Shown: positions 45,755-56,424, numbered from the stretch's first letter. The stretch: DNA of 64,000 nucleotides from Prochlorococcus marinus str. MIT 9107 (GCF_000759855.1 NZ_JNAI01000010.1:248001-312000); one strand, 5' to 3'. Program-made: numbers and translations. Notes: a model not told the origin generated them from the letters alone.

Positions 45755-46645
45755 ATGAAAAAAATTTTTTCTGAGAATTGCAATCTGAGTAGTTATACAA
45801 CTATAAAAGTTGGTGGGGTAGCTGAATATTTTGCTGAACCAAAAAGTATTGAGGAATTTTATTATCTTATAGAATGGTCTAATTTAAATAATCAAAGATG
45901 CCAAATAATTGGCGCAGGTTCAAATCTTTTAATAAATAATATTTTCATAAAAGGTTTAGTTATATGTACAAAAAAAATGAAGTCTTTAACTATAGATCCA
46001 TATTCAGGAATTGTTGAAGCAGAAGCAGGTGTAATGCTCCCAACATTATCTAATTCTCTCGCAAAAAACGGATTACAAGGAGGAGAATGGGCTGTCGGAA
46101 TTCCAGGAACTGTAGGGGGAGCAATTTATATGAACGCTGGTACAGAAAATTTATCGCTAGCTAAAAATATTATTTCTGTGAAAGTTATTAATAATAAAAC
46201 GCATGAAAAACTTGAAATTGACAAAAAAGATATAAATTTTAATTATAGATCTAGCTCTTTTCAAAATAATGATTTGGCAATTATAAGTGCGAAACTATAT
46301 TTTGAACCAAATGGAAATCTCCAAAAATTAATTGAGACAACCAAAAATAACTTGAAATTAAAAACAGAAAAACAACCATATCACCTTCCAAGTTTTGGTA
46401 GTGTTTTTAAAAATCCTGAAAATAATTATGCAGCAAAATTAATTGATGATATTGGTTTAAAGGGATTTAAAATTGGCGGCGCAGAAATTTCTATAATGCA
46501 TTCAAATTTTATAATTAACAATTCTTCAGCAAGTTCAAAAGATATTTATGAATTAATAACTGTAATTCAACAAAAAGTACTACAAAAAAAAGGAATTTAT
46601 TTGCAACCTGAAGTAAGAATGATTGGTTTTGACTATCCTAATTAA
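45755..46645 (+). CDS. murB: MurB, UDP-N-acetylenolpyruvoylglucosamine reductase
   Basis: This FAD enzyme reduces the MurA product to UDP-MurNAc. FAD-binding elements are IIGAGSNLLINN and GIPGTVGGAIYMNAG; the catalytic Ser region is NYRSSSFQ, and the C-terminal Glu is in LQPEVRMIG. At 296 residues it is a type II MurB. It sits between murC and ybaB with 8- and 16-base gaps. Confidence 0.96.
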   Translation: MKKIFSENCNLSSYTTIKVGGVAEYFAEPKSIEEFYYLIEWSNLNNQRCQIIGAGSNLLINNIFIKGLVICTKKMKSLTIDPYSGIVEAEAGVMLPTLSNSLAKNGLQGGEWAVGIPGTVGGAIYMNAGTENLSLAKNIISVKVINNKTHEKLEIDKKDINFNYRSSSFQNNDLAIISAKLYFEPNGNLQKLIETTKNNLKLKTEKQPYHLPSFGSVFKNPENNYAAKLIDDIGLKGFKIGGAEISIMHSNFIINNSSASSKDIYELITVIQQKVLQKKGIYLQPEVRMIGFDYPN

Positions 46646-46661
46646 AGAAACTTTTTAAAAA

Positions 46662-47012
46662 ATGGCGGGTTTTGGACTTCCTAACTTTGGACAACTTACA
46701 GAAGCTTTTAAAAAAGCTAAACAAATTCAACAAGATGCTCAAAAATTGCAAGATGAACTTGAAAATATGGAGATTGAAGGCAAAAGTGATGATGAAATGG
46801 TAAAAGTCTGGATAAGTGGCAATCAACTTCCTTTAAAGGTAGAAGTTCAAGAAAATATTTTAAATTCGGATAAAGAAAAAATAGAGCAAAACATTTTACA
46901 AGCTTTTCAAAAAGCTCATGAATTATCAACTACTACGATGAAAGAAAGAATGAATGATTTGACTGGTGGATTAAATCTTAACCTTCCTGGCTTTGATAAT
47001 GGTGACTCTTAG
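46662..47012 (+). CDS. ybaB: YbaB/EbfC-family nucleoid-associated protein
   Basis: A small dimeric DNA-binding protein (116 residues). The central helix with [20 protein letters not shown] and the segment [20 protein letters not shown] match the family; the N-terminal [10 protein letters not shown] is the usual picocyanobacterial extension. It is the last gene of the murC-murB operon. Its 3' end overlaps the convergent rsgA by 35 bases. Confidence 0.92.
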   Translation: MAGFGLPNFGQLTEAFKKAKQIQQDAQKLQDELENMEIEGKSDDEMVKVWISGNQLPLKVEVQENILNSDKEKIEQNILQAFQKAHELSTTTMKERMNDLTGGLNLNLPGFDNGDS

Positions 47013-47895
47013 AAGACTCGATCATTGCTTTGTAAAAAGGATATCTTTCAAAAGATTTATTTAAATTACAGCCCTCATCATTCAAATGTAAACAATTACG
47101 AAATTTACATCTTATTTCTTCATCGTTTACTTGTTTATAGATTTCCGGATAGAGATTTGGTAACAATCTAAAATCAACTTCTAGAGTTTGCATATTAAAA
47201 CCAGGGGTATCCACAATGTAACTTTTATTAGAAAGAGAAAATAACTCAACATTGCGTGTAGTATTTTTCCCTCTCTTAATTTTATTAGAGACTGGAGCAG
47301 TATTATTTTTAAGACCTGGAATTATCATATTAAGCAAAGTCGTTTTTCCAACACCAGATGGACCCATAAATATTGAACATTTTTTTTTCTTTAACTCAGC
47401 TAATAAATTTTTGAAGTAATGATGTTTCTTTAAATTTAAAGTAATTGCTTTATAACCCCACTTCCTAAATTTATCAATTAAAAAAAGTCTTCTTTTCTCT
47501 GAAATTAAATCACACTTTGTTAAAACCAATGAAACTTCAACCCCCATCGATTCTGCTGATATCAAGAACCTATTAACTTGAGATAAATTCAACTCTGGCT
47601 CTTCAACGGAACAAATAATATATATGTTAGAAATATTTGCAACTGATGGACGTATTAATAAATTTCTTCTTTGTTTTAAACTATTTATTACTGCACGCTT
47701 GTTTCTTAAATCAATATTATTAATAACTACTTCATCTCCAACATAAATTAATTGATCTCTAAAATTTATAGACTTCCTGACCTTACATAAAAATCTGTCA
47801 CTGCTTCCTAAGCTTTTTTTGTTTTTCAAGTCAACCAAGAAAAATTCATTAAATTTTTTAGTAACTAAGGCTAGATGTTTACTATCAGTTTTCAT
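46978..47895 (-). CDS. rsgA: RsgA, ribosome small-subunit-dependent GTPase
   Basis: It checks 30S maturation and hydrolyses GTP. It is circularly permuted: the G4 motif LTKCDL comes before the P-loop [11 protein letters not shown] and G3 DTPGFN. An N-terminal OB fold and a C-terminal zinc motif ([15 protein letters not shown]) are present. 305 residues. Its last 35 bases are shared with ybaB on the other strand, and its start overlaps the TusA-like gene by 11 bases. Confidence 0.94.
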   Translation of the reverse strand: MKTDSKHLALVTKKFNEFFLVDLKNKKSLGSSDRFLCKVRKSINFRDQLIYVGDEVVINNIDLRNKRAVINSLKQRRNLLIRPSVANISNIYIICSVEEPELNLSQVNRFLISAESMGVEVSLVLTKCDLISEKRRLFLIDKFRKWGYKAITLNLKKHHYFKNLLAELKKKKCSIFMGPSGVGKTTLLNMIIPGLKNNTAPVSNKIKRGKNTTRNVELFSLSNKSYIVDTPGFNMQTLEVDFRLLPNLYPEIYKQVNDEEIRCKFRNCLHLNDEGCNLNKSFERYPFYKAMIESSKSHHYQSQEG

Positions 47896-48115
47896 TCAAA
47901 ATTTTTATTTTTAAAAATTTTTTATTTTCTTTAATTTGTTTAAACAAACATCCAATCTCTTTTAAATTATTTAATACCATTTCTTCTGGTTCCCCTCTAT
48001 CAAGTTCAACTATAAGTTGTTCATTTTTAGATAACTTTTCTAAAGCTAATTTAATTTTGACGACATTTAAAGGGCATGGAACCGATTTAAGATCCAAATA
48101 CTTTAAAGCAGTCAT
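47885..48115 (-). CDS. TusA-family sulfur-carrier-like protein
   Basis: 76 residues. The family motif (Cys-Pro pair at the helix start) is seen in LKSVPCPLNVVKIKLALEKL, and the beta-alpha fold continues with EQLIVELDRGEPEEMVLNNL. TusA relatives pass persulfide sulfur or support molybdenum and thiouridine pathways; the partner here is unknown. It is coupled on both sides: its start overlaps the dnaJ stop by one base and its end overlaps rsgA. Confidence 0.85.
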   Translation of the reverse strand: MTALKYLDLKSVPCPLNVVKIKLALEKLSKNEQLIVELDRGEPEEMVLNNLKEIGCLFKQIKENKKFLKIKILNEN

Positions 48116-49239
48116 TAGGATTCTTTACCAAATAATTTACTAAACAGACCACTACTTGAATTAATATTTTTATCTGAATATTGAGAAGCTAAGCCTTCTA
48201 AAAGCTTTCGTTCTTCATCAGTTATGCGAGTTGGCAATTTTACTTTTACTAAGACTTCATGGTTTCCTCTGGCAACTGGATTACCAAGTCTAGGTACACC
48301 TTTATTCTCAAGTGAGAGAGTTGTATTCGGTTGTGTTCCACTTGGAATTTTCAAATTAACATTTCCATCAACTGTAATAATTTCAACAGTATCTCCTAAA
48401 ATAGCCTGTAGATAACTCACAGCTATTTCAGAGTAAATAGTCACACCATCTCTTTTTAATTTTGAATCATTCTTCACCTTGATAAAAACATAAAGATCTC
48501 CAGGCGGGCCGCCTCTCATACCAACATTTCCCTCTCCAGAAACTCTTAATTTAGTACCAGTATCAACTCCTGCGGGAATATTAATTCGTAATTTTTTTCT
48601 CACTTGTTTTACACCATTACCGCCACAACTTGTACATGGATCTGCGATTATTTGACCAACACCATTACATGAAGTACATTCAGCTACTTGCGTGAAATTA
48701 CCAAATGGTGTTCTTGTAGCTCTTCTTACTTGTCCACTTCCTCCACATGTTGTACATGTTTTTGGTCCTGTTCCTGGTTTAGCTCCTGCTCCCTTACAGA
48801 TTTCACATGTCTCAAGATGGGGAATTTTAATTTCTCTTTTTTGGCCAAAGATAGCATCTTTAAAATCAATATTAAGATCGTATCTTAAATCATCTCCTTG
48901 TTGAGGACCTCTTCTTTGAGTTCTACCCCCCTGTGAACTTTGCCCACCAAAGCCATTAAAAAAAGTTTCAAATAAATCCGCAAAGCCGCCCATATCACCC
49001 ATATCAGGAATTCCAGCAGCACCTCCAAGACCAGCCTCGCCAAATTGATCATATCTAGCTCTAGTTTCAGGATCAGCCAAGGCTTCATAAGCCTTACCAA
49101 TTTCTTTAAACTTATCTTCCGCTCCTGGTTCTTTATTTACATCAGGATGATATTGTCTAGCTAATTTTCTATAAGCCCTTTTTAAAGTGTCAGCATCAGC
49201 ATCTCTAGAAACTCCAAGTATTTGGTAAAAATCAGCCAT
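48115..49239 (-). CDS. dnaJ: DnaJ, type I Hsp40 co-chaperone
   Basis: It stimulates DnaK ATPase and delivers substrates. The J-domain has the HPD motif in [12 protein letters not shown], followed by a Gly-rich linker (about 75-110, [20 protein letters not shown]). Four zinc motifs of the CxxCxGxG type are intact ([32 protein letters not shown]). 374 residues. It is downstream of grpE with a 29-base gap, forming a chaperone operon. Confidence 0.95.
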   Translation of the reverse strand: MADFYQILGVSRDADADTLKRAYRKLARQYHPDVNKEPGAEDKFKEIGKAYEALADPETRARYDQFGEAGLGGAAGIPDMGDMGGFADLFETFFNGFGGQSSQGGRTQRRGPQQGDDLRYDLNIDFKDAIFGQKREIKIPHLETCEICKGAGAKPGTGPKTCTTCGGSGQVRRATRTPFGNFTQVAECTSCNGVGQIIADPCTSCGGNGVKQVRKKLRINIPAGVDTGTKLRVSGEGNVGMRGGPPGDLYVFIKVKNDSKLKRDGVTIYSEIAVSYLQAILGDTVEIITVDGNVNLKIPSGTQPNTTLSLENKGVPRLGNPVARGNHEVLVKVKLPTRITDEERKLLEGLASQYSDKNINSSSGLFSKLFGKES

Positions 49240-49268
49240 TAGATAATGTTCAACTAAAAATTTGGAAT

Positions 49269-49988
49269 CTATATATCATCAGAAGTAATTTCCTCTGAAT
49301 CAATATCCCTTTCAACTGTATCCTTTTCTACTTCCTCTTGTGAACTTTGTTTACCAGGTCCCATAGAAACTTTAACCAATGCATGTCTTAAGACCTTGCC
49401 GTCTAAATGGTATCCTCTCTGAAGTTCTTCTATAATAGAGTCTTCTTTATGCTCTTGACTAGGCTCTTTTAATACAGCCTCATGTAAGCTTGGATCAAAT
49501 TGCTGACCAACAACTCTCATAGGTGCTACTCCTTGTTGCTTTAAAACTTCTACTAATTGTTTATACAATCCTTGATAACTTCTATGGAGAGCTTGAGCTT
49601 CATCACTTTCAGGTTTGAGTTGTTGCCTTGCTCTCTCAAAATTATCAACAATAGGAAGTATTGCTGTTAAGGACTTAGAAACAAGTTGAATTTTTAAATC
49701 GTCTTGATCTCTAGATTGTCTTTTTCTGAAATTATCAAAATCTGCTGATATTCTTACATATTGATTTTTCAATGTTTCATGTTCTTTTTCTAACTGTTCT
49801 AACCTTGCATCATTATTCGAAATAGTATTTTTTAATTCCTCAGCATTTATCTCTTCTACTTTTTGGGAAGATATTTCATCATTTACTATTGTTTGATCAT
49901 CTGGAAGTAAGGAATCAACAGGAGCAATATCCTGATTTGAAACATCACTTTCTTTATTATCAATATTGTCTGATTGATTTTCAATCAT
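49269..49988 (-). CDS. grpE: GrpE, nucleotide exchange factor for DnaK
   Basis: It releases ADP from DnaK. It has an acidic, low-complexity N-terminus, a long dimer helix ([20 protein letters not shown]) and the family core [14 protein letters not shown], ending with HALVKVS in the beta domain. 239 residues, as in other cyanobacteria. dnaJ follows; dnaK is not here. Confidence 0.95.
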   Translation of the reverse strand: MIENQSDNIDNKESDVSNQDIAPVDSLLPDDQTIVNDEISSQKVEEINAEELKNTISNNDARLEQLEKEHETLKNQYVRISADFDNFRKRQSRDQDDLKIQLVSKSLTAILPIVDNFERARQQLKPESDEAQALHRSYQGLYKQLVEVLKQQGVAPMRVVGQQFDPSLHEAVLKEPSQEHKEDSIIEELQRGYHLDGKVLRHALVKVSMGPGKQSSQEEVEKDTVERDIDSEEITSDDI

Positions 49989-50063
49989 TTTCTTAAAAAT
50001 TTATTAAAACTATTCTCTATTAAAGCGATGCACAAAACAAGTTGCGGAAGGCCGCACAAATTT

Positions 50064-50558
50064 TTAGTTGGGTACAAACCTTAACGCTAGTCCATTGTTG
50101 CAAAATCTTTTTCCTGTGGGAAGAGGACCATCGTTAAAAACATGTCCTTGATGACCTCCACATCTGGAACAATGGTATTCAGTTCTTGGAACAATTAACT
50201 TGAAATCCACTTTCGTTTCAACTGAGCCTTTGATTGAATCCCAAAAGCTTGGCCATCCTGTACCACTATCGTACTTTTGATCTGAAAGAAAAAGCGGAAA
50301 ATCACATCCTGCGCAATGAAAAACCCCTTTCCTTTTCTCGTTATTTAATTGGCTACTGAATGCTCTTTCAGTTCCTTCCTCCCTCAAAATATAATAGGAT
50401 TCTGGACTAAGCCTAGATTTCCATTCATCTTTTGATAAATTCCACTTTTCTTTAGGAGTAAGTGAAGAAGCTAATACTTGTATGGGCTTAAAGATTATTT
50501 TTAAAATTGACATAGTAAGAATTAGAATGAAGGATCTTCTTGATAGAAATTGATTCAT
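50064..50558 (-). CDS. msrB: Exported MsrB, methionine-R-sulfoxide reductase
   Basis: It repairs oxidised methionine (R-epimer) in proteins. Zinc cysteines are in HCAGCDFPLF and HCSRCGGHQGH, and the catalytic Cys is in RFCNNGLALRF. 164 residues, with an N-terminal hydrophobic extension (about 1-30) that begins with a twin-arginine-like LSRRSFILIL and ends near VLASS. This suggests export to the periplasm or lumen. Family members often lack such an extension, so location is inferred. Confidence 0.93.
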   Translation of the reverse strand: MNQFLSRRSFILILTMSILKIIFKPIQVLASSLTPKEKWNLSKDEWKSRLSPESYYILREEGTERAFSSQLNNEKRKGVFHCAGCDFPLFLSDQKYDSGTGWPSFWDSIKGSVETKVDFKLIVPRTEYHCSRCGGHQGHVFNDGPLPTGKRFCNNGLALRFVPN

Positions 50559-50578
50559 ATATTTTAATCACATAAAAA

Positions 50579-51583
50579 ATGAACTCCATACAATCTAATT
50601 CTATAACGAATATTCATAAATTAAGTATTGCTCCAATGATGGATTGTACTGATAAACACTTCAGGATGATAATGAGAAAAATAAGTTCAGAAGCGCTCTT
50701 GTATACGGAAATGATTGTGGCCCAAAGTTTAATTTATACCAATAAAAAAGAAAAATTTTTAGATTTTAATAATCAAGAACACCCTATATCAATTCAATTT
50801 GGTGGAGATAATCCTGAAATCCTTAGCGAGGCTGCCCGAATGGCGCAGGATTGGGGTTATGACGAAATAAACTTTAATGTTGGTTGTCCAAGTCCAAAAG
50901 TCTGTTCTGGAAATTTTGGAGCTTCACTTATGAAAGATCCTGAAAAAGTAGCAAAATGCATAGAATCCTTAAAAAATAGCTGTAATTTACCAATTACGAT
51001 TAAACACAGAATTGGTGTAGATGAAGATGATAGTTTCAAAAAGTTGAATAGCTTCGTAAAGTACATAGCAAATGCTGGTGCAGACAGATTCATAGTTCAT
51101 GCAAGAAAAGCCATATTAAAAGGTCTTAATCCAAAGCAAAACAGAAACATCCCTCCTCTTAAGTATGACTTAGTAAAAAAATTGAAAAAATTAAATCCAG
51201 AATTATTAATAGAAATAAATGGAGGTTTTACAAATATCGATGACTCGGTAAAAGCCTTAGGCGATTTTGATGGTGTCATGATTGGGAGATCAGTTTATAA
51301 ATATCCCTTAAGGTGGTCTGAAATTGACCAAAGAGTTTATGGAAAAAATACACCATCCAAATCTGCTTCTAATATTATCTTTTCATTAATTCCCTATATA
51401 GATGAGCATTTAGCTAATGGAGGAAAATCTTGGGATATTTGCAAACATCTTATAAATTTAGTCGAAGGCATTCCAAAAGCAAAAAAATGGAGGAATCAAA
51501 TTTCTATTAAATCTATAAAAAAAGAGTTAGATATAGAGTATCTTCTTAAGTTGACTTCTAAACTTGAAGAAATGGGCTATTAA
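50579..51583 (+). CDS. dusA: DusA, tRNA-dihydrouridine synthase
   Basis: This FMN enzyme reduces uridines in the tRNA D-loop. LSIAPMMDCTDKHFR is the FMN-binding start, NFNVGCPSPKVCSGNFGA carries the catalytic Cys, and FIVHARKAILKGL and GVMIGRSVYKYP complete the barrel. At 334 residues it matches the DusA subgroup. Divergent from msrB by 20 bases; its stop overlaps the RRM gene's stop by 4 bases. Confidence 0.93.
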   Translation: MNSIQSNSITNIHKLSIAPMMDCTDKHFRMIMRKISSEALLYTEMIVAQSLIYTNKKEKFLDFNNQEHPISIQFGGDNPEILSEAARMAQDWGYDEINFNVGCPSPKVCSGNFGASLMKDPEKVAKCIESLKNSCNLPITIKHRIGVDEDDSFKKLNSFVKYIANAGADRFIVHARKAILKGLNPKQNRNIPPLKYDLVKKLKKLNPELLIEINGGFTNIDDSVKALGDFDGVMIGRSVYKYPLRWSEIDQRVYGKNTPSKSASNIIFSLIPYIDEHLANGGKSWDICKHLINLVEGIPKAKKWRNQISIKSIKKELDIEYLLKLTSKLEEMGY

Positions 51584-52140
51584 TTCTCTTCGTTTGATAC
51601 ATTACCTTCATTTGACACTCCTCTTTTTCTTCTACTTCTGCCACTTTCATATTCAGAATTTTCAGAAGAGTTGCCGTAACTTCTATCTTCCCAACCTTCT
51701 GCACCAGAAGATTTATTGGTATAAGAATTGTTAGGTTCATTATTACCGCCACTATTACCTCCGCCATAGCCATAGCCGCCACTATTACCGCCGCCATAGC
51801 CATAGCCATAGCCGCCACTATTACCTCCACCATAGCCATAGCCGCCACTATTACCTCCACCATAGCCGCCTCTTCCTCCCCTACGAGATCCTCCAGAACC
51901 TCTGGGCTCTGCCTTATTTATTCTTAATGGTCTGCCCATAAGCTCTGTGCCTTGCAAACCATCAATAGCTGTTGACTCAATTGCTTCATCTGCCATCTCA
52001 ACAAATGCGAATCCTCTTTTTCTTCCAGTATCTCTTTCAAGAGGAAGAGAACAATTTAAAACTTCACCAAAAGGGGCAAATAACTGTAAAACATCTTCAC
52101 GCTCTGCGCGGAATGGCAAATTGCCAACAAAAATACTCAC
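51580..52140 (-). CDS. Glycine-rich RRM RNA-binding protein
   Basis: 186 residues. One RRM (about 1-80) has RNP2 IFVGNLPF and RNP1 RGFAFVEM. A Gly/Tyr/Asn-rich low-complexity tail (about 85-135, repeats of GYGGGNSGG) and an acidic Arg/Ser end follow. Cyanobacterial RRM proteins are often cold-induced and bind mRNA or localise it. The tail could drive condensate-like assembly; that is inference from composition. Confidence 0.9.
   Translation of the reverse strand: MSIFVGNLPFRAEREDVLQLFAPFGEVLNCSLPLERDTGRKRGFAFVEMADEAIESTAIDGLQGTELMGRPLRINKAEPRGSGGSRRGGRGGYGGGNSGGYGYGGGNSGGYGYGYGGGNSGGYGYGGGNSGGNNEPNNSYTNKSSGAEGWEDRSYGNSSENSEYESGRSRRKRGVSNEGNVSNEEN
51741..51870. repeat. Imperfect 30-36-base tandem repeats in the RRM gene
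   Basis: Units containing CCGCCACTATTACC and CCATAGCC recur at least four times and encode the GYGGGNSGG repeats. Copy number is likely to vary between strains and the sequence is prone to slippage. Confidence 0.85.
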
Positions 52141-52255
52141 TTTAAAATCAACAAAGAAAATTTACCAAAATTTAAAAACCACAAAAAGTAGCTTTTAAAC
52201 ATTCTTCGCCATTCTACTTCAAAGCACACCCTTGTTGGAGAAAAATAATTGAAAT

Positions 52256-53635
52256 TCAAAGTAACAATTTTTTCTGCCAATTATGTACCTCTTTTTCAAC
52301 TTGTGTAAAACCTGTTCCACCTTCACTTATTCTTGACTTAACGACATTAAAAGGTTCAAGATCTACGAAAACATCCTTATCGAATTCGGGATGAAATTTT
52401 TTAAATTCTTCTATTTTCAAATTTTTAAATAAAATTTTTCTCTCTAAGCAATACTTTACAATTTCACCCACAACTTGATAAGCAGTCCTAAAAGGAACAT
52501 TTTTAGCAACTAAGTAATCTGCCAAGTCAGTAGCATTAGAAAAGTCATTTTCTACGGAACAAGATAAATTTTTAATGTTAAATTCTATGCCCTCATTCAT
52601 TAAAATAGTCATTGCTTTGATGCAAGAAGATAAAGTTTCTGCAGTATCAAAGATTGGCTCTTTATCCTCTTGAAAGTCTTTATTATATGCAAGTGGTACA
52701 CCTTTAACCATTGTTAATAATGCTTGGAGATGTCCGTAAACTCTTCCCGTTTTACCTCTTATTAATTCTGGAACATCTGGATTTTTTTTCTGGGGCATTA
52801 GGCTACTGCCTGTAGCGCATTTATCTGTTAATTTTGCAAAAGAAAATTCATCAGTTACCCACAAAATTATCTCTTCAGAAATTTTACTCAAATGCGACAT
52901 TACTAAAGCAGATGCAGAAACAAACTCTATGCAAAAATCTCTATCACTCACTGCATCAATACTATTTTTATAAATCTTTTCAAAGCCCAATTCTGCAGCT
53001 GTAAAGTTTCTATCTATTTTAATTTTTGTGCCCGCTAGTGCTGCTGCTCCTAATGGAGAAGTATTAACTCTTGATCTTACTTCTTTAAACCTTTCGCGAT
53101 CTCTTTGAAACATTTCTAAATAAGCCAATAAATGGTGAGCTAAAGATAATGGTTGTGCTCTTTGCATATGTGTATATCCAGGAATTAAGGTATAAATATT
53201 TGCTTTCGCAAGATTAAAAAAAGATTTTTGCAAATCATTTATCAAAATTTCAAGATTGTCAATCTCTTTTCTTAACCACAATCTTATATCTGTACCAACT
53301 TGATCATTTCTGCTTCTAGCTGTATGCAATTTCTTTCCAGTTTCACCAATTAAACTAATTAGTTTTTCTTCAATACAATAGTGAATATCTTCAGACGGGG
53401 GACTAGGAGAAAATTTACCCTCTAAAAACTCAGCTTTTATTCTCTCAAGACCATTAATAATCTGCAAAGTTTCAGAAGAAGATAAAACTTGAGTTTTTCC
53501 AAGCATTTTTGCGTGGGCAATCGAACAATCTAAATCTTCTAAAATAAGTCTTCGATCAAAACAAATTGAAGCATTAAACTTTTCAATAAAAGGATTAAGT
53601 GTATTATCAAATCTTTTACTCCATACTTTTGCCAT
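52256..53635 (-). CDS. argH: ArgH, argininosuccinate lyase
   Basis: It splits argininosuccinate into arginine and fumarate, the last step of arginine synthesis. The fumarase-superfamily signature [20 protein letters not shown] is intact, with [13 protein letters not shown] and [12 protein letters not shown] (as [12 protein letters not shown]). 459 residues. It shares its strand with the RRM gene and the phosphatase but has gaps over 60 bases on both sides. Confidence 0.96.
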   Translation of the reverse strand: MAKVWSKRFDNTLNPFIEKFNASICFDRRLILEDLDCSIAHAKMLGKTQVLSSSETLQIINGLERIKAEFLEGKFSPSPPSEDIHYCIEEKLISLIGETGKKLHTARSRNDQVGTDIRLWLRKEIDNLEILINDLQKSFFNLAKANIYTLIPGYTHMQRAQPLSLAHHLLAYLEMFQRDRERFKEVRSRVNTSPLGAAALAGTKIKIDRNFTAAELGFEKIYKNSIDAVSDRDFCIEFVSASALVMSHLSKISEEIILWVTDEFSFAKLTDKCATGSSLMPQKKNPDVPELIRGKTGRVYGHLQALLTMVKGVPLAYNKDFQEDKEPIFDTAETLSSCIKAMTILMNEGIEFNIKNLSCSVENDFSNATDLADYLVAKNVPFRTAYQVVGEIVKYCLERKILFKNLKIEEFKKFHPEFDKDVFVDLEPFNVVKSRISEGGTGFTQVEKEVHNWQKKLLL

Positions 53636-53695
53636 ATCAATTAATAACGTAGATATCTCTAATAAAGCATTTTTTTATATCGGTGACAAAAATAT

Positions 53696-55039
53696 CTACT
53701 TTAATTGAAGAATAACCATTGATGCATCATCTTCAAGATGTCTATTTTGTCCTGTAAAGTCATCTAATTTTTTAAATATTTTGTTTAATATCTCTTGGGA
53801 TGTATAAGATTGCTTGCATAATTTTGTAAGAGTTTTAATTAACCGTTCCTCATCAAATCTTTCGCCTAAAGAATTTGAAGTATCAATTACTCCATCCGTG
53901 TAATAAAGTACCAAATCATTTTCATTAAGCATGATTTCACCACAACTGTATTCAGCGTCTTTTTGTAGCCCAAGTACAAATCCTTCTGCATCTAATTTTA
54001 TAATTTTTTGATCTAAGCTTTTCCAAAGTAAAGGAGGATTATGGGCTGCATTAGCAAATCTCAATTTTCTGGTTCTAGGATCATAATCTGAATAGAATAA
54101 TGTCACAAATCTATGTGATTGATCTAGATCATTTATTGCTAAATGATTCAAATCATGCAAAATTCTATCTGGAGGTAAACCTGTAAGGACCTCTGCACGT
54201 AGCATTCCTCTGAGCATAGTCATTAGAAGGCCCGCGGGAATACCTTTGCCCATAACATCGCCTATAACTAAAGCCCATCTAGCTTTTTCTTTTCTTTTTT
54301 CTGATATATTCGTCTTTAAGCACATAAAATCATAGTAATCGCCTCCTAACTGAAGAGCAGGCCTACAATGTGCAGCAAGGTCTACACCATAAATAATAGG
54401 ACAATAATCTGGGAGTAATTGAGATTGTATTTCAGCTCCAGTAGAAATTTCTCTATCTACCTTCTCATGTTTTTTCTTTGTTTTTATTAAGCAGTAATTT
54501 TCTAATCCAACAGCAAGACAGTTTTGAATAAAATTAAAATTAGAGTCATGAGTGATAGATTCCCCAGATAAATCTTTGCTAAAAATATAAATAAATCCTC
54601 TACATTTACCCCTAGATAATAATTTTTCTGTTTCGATTTTATATTCTTTAAAATTATTTTTTAAAGCATTTTCGAAAGTTAAAATTTCTTTTATTTTAAA
54701 ATTTTTAGAAAAATTAAATTGATCAAAAAAATTATTAATTTCTTCTTGAATGAGTAAAAAATCATTATTAGCAGAAATTTTTATATTTTCATGCCATATT
54801 TCTCCCTCATTATTTAAAGGAATAATTAATATTATTTTTTCATCAAAAATATGTTTAAAGATTAAGCAAATATAATCTAGTAATTTATGGATGTTTGAAA
54901 AAGATTTTAAATAATATGCTAATGATGATGCAATCTCAGAAATTTTGTATTTATTTATTATTGACAAATTAGATTCATTATCTGAAATTTTTTGAATAAA
55001 TGTGTTTGAAAATAGTTTTTCTTTTTGATTATTTTTCAC
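53696..55039 (-). CDS. PPM/SpoIIE-type serine phosphatase (RsbU-like)
   Basis: 447 residues. The N-terminal half is a probable GAF-like sensor (about 30-190). The C-terminal SpoIIE phosphatase domain has GGDYYDFM, VIGDVMGKGIPAGLLMTMLR, NAAHNPPLLW and DLVLYYTDGVID, with metal-binding Asp residues in place. RsbU-type enzymes dephosphorylate STAS anti-sigma antagonists in partner-switching. No kinase or STAS gene is adjacent, so the target is unknown. Confidence 0.88.
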   Translation of the reverse strand: MKNNQKEKLFSNTFIQKISDNESNLSIINKYKISEIASSLAYYLKSFSNIHKLLDYICLIFKHIFDEKIILIIPLNNEGEIWHENIKISANNDFLLIQEEINNFFDQFNFSKNFKIKEILTFENALKNNFKEYKIETEKLLSRGKCRGFIYIFSKDLSGESITHDSNFNFIQNCLAVGLENYCLIKTKKKHEKVDREISTGAEIQSQLLPDYCPIIYGVDLAAHCRPALQLGGDYYDFMCLKTNISEKRKEKARWALVIGDVMGKGIPAGLLMTMLRGMLRAEVLTGLPPDRILHDLNHLAINDLDQSHRFVTLFYSDYDPRTRKLRFANAAHNPPLLWKSLDQKIIKLDAEGFVLGLQKDAEYSCGEIMLNENDLVLYYTDGVIDTSNSLGERFDEERLIKTLTKLCKQSYTSQEILNKIFKKLDDFTGQNRHLEDDASMVILQLK

Positions 55040-55106
55040 AACAAATCTAATAGATAAATATGTTTTAACATTAAATTATAATTTTTAAAAAAATTTAATT
55101 AAATAT

Positions 55107-56366
55107 TTATTTATCTGCAAGCATAGCCTCTACAAATTCATAACTATTAAAAGGTCTCAAATCTTTTATCCCTTCTCCTGCCCCAATAAATCTTATAGGC
55201 AAATTTACTTCTTCAGAGATAGCTAAAGAGACGCCTCCTCTAGAAGTACCATCTAGTTTAGTAATAATTGCTCCACTTAAATTGGCTGATTTAGCAAAAC
55301 TTTTTGCTTGCTTTAAGCCATTTTGCCCCTGACTAGCATCTAAAACTAATAATGATTCGATAATTGCATCAGGAACCTTTTTATCAATAATTTTTTTTAT
55401 TTTTGCTAATTCATCCATCAAATTATTTTTTGTTTGCAATCTACCTGCTGTATCAACTAGTAATAAGTCAACATTTCTTTTTTTTGCGGAATTAATTGCA
55501 TCAAAAACTACAGCAGCTGGATCAGCATTTTTTGATTGATTCGATATAACATCAACACTGCTCCTCTTACCCCATACTTTAAGTTGTTCTACTGCTGCAG
55601 CTCTAAAAGTATCTGCAGCAGCTATCAAGGTTTTGTAATTACTACTTGATGACAAATATGCTAATTTTCCTAATGTAGTAGTTTTGCCAACCCCATTAAC
55701 TCCTACTAATAGCCAGACATTTAACTTACCCTTTTGAGGTACCAATAGATCAATCCCAGAATTTTTTATTGGTTTATCAATAATTAATTTTAATTGCTTC
55801 TTTAAAAATTTTATTCCTGCTTCTGCACCCACAACTTCCTCGTTTAACTTTTTTCTAAGAGAGCTTATAACTTTATCAGTTGAATCAATACCGACATCAG
55901 CTCTTATCAATAGAGTCTCTAAATCATCAAGAGATTCAGGCGTAAGAGGATCATCTCCCAATTTATCCAATAATTCAGTAACGAATCCTTTTCGTGTTTC
56001 TTCTAATCCTCTTCTTAATTTAGTCAACCAATCAATTTCATCTATCGATATTTGATTTATTTTTTTTCCTTGAGCAGCTAATACCATTGCTGACCATGTA
56101 AAGTTATCATCAAATTCTCCTAATTTAGTTTCAGTAATAATTTTAGGCGGTCCGGGAATATCTTCTTTCCTAGAAATTTCAATCAAATCTTCCTTCTGTT
56201 CTTCTTCCTTCTGTTCTTCTTCCTTCTGTTCTTCTTCCTTCTGTTCTTCTTTCTTCTGTTCTTCTTTCTTTTGTAATTCCTCTTTCTGTTCTTCTTGTCG
56301 TTTTTTTAAAAGTGCATAAGCTTGTGCAGCCCACTCTCGAGAATTATCAGAATCAATATTAGTCAT
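55107..56366 (-). CDS. ftsY: FtsY, signal recognition particle receptor GTPase
   Basis: It docks SRP-ribosome complexes to the membrane. The NG domain has G1 GVNGVGKTTTLGKLA, then DTAGRLQTKNNLMDEL and TKLDGTSRGG, ending with GEGIKDLRPF. The N-terminal acidic A domain contains seven copies of a five-residue EEQKE-type unit (about 24-58). 419 residues. Gene order nusB-ftsY on the minus strand is conserved in related genomes from memory. Confidence 0.95.
   Translation of the reverse strand: MTNIDSDNSREWAAQAYALLKKRQEEQKEELQKKEEQKKEEQKEEEQKEEEQKEEEQKEDLIEISRKEDIPGPPKIITETKLGEFDDNFTWSAMVLAAQGKKINQISIDEIDWLTKLRRGLEETRKGFVTELLDKLGDDPLTPESLDDLETLLIRADVGIDSTDKVISSLRKKLNEEVVGAEAGIKFLKKQLKLIIDKPIKNSGIDLLVPQKGKLNVWLLVGVNGVGKTTTLGKLAYLSSSSNYKTLIAAADTFRAAAVEQLKVWGKRSSVDVISNQSKNADPAAVVFDAINSAKKRNVDLLLVDTAGRLQTKNNLMDELAKIKKIIDKKVPDAIIESLLVLDASQGQNGLKQAKSFAKSANLSGAIITKLDGTSRGGVSLAISEEVNLPIRFIGAGEGIKDLRPFNSYEFVEAMLADK
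56191..56295. repeat. 15-base tandem repeat in ftsY, seven units
   Basis: Four identical TCCTTCTGTTCTTCT units, followed by three diverged ones, encode the EEQKE repeats of the FtsY acidic domain. The unit keeps the reading frame, so expansion or contraction is tolerated. Confidence 0.9.
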
Positions 56367-56424
56367 TAATATTTATAGTACTTACATTATCAATTTTAAA
56401 AGATTATTGATGTATATCAAATAA

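Noticed and set aside
48688-48904. Cys-rich plus-strand frames opposite dnaJ
   Set aside because: They are antisense reflections of the DnaJ zinc-finger codons.
51558-51863. Ala/Met/Val-rich minus-strand frame overlapping the RRM gene
   Set aside because: It is the shifted frame of the glycine-rich repeats and not an independent gene.
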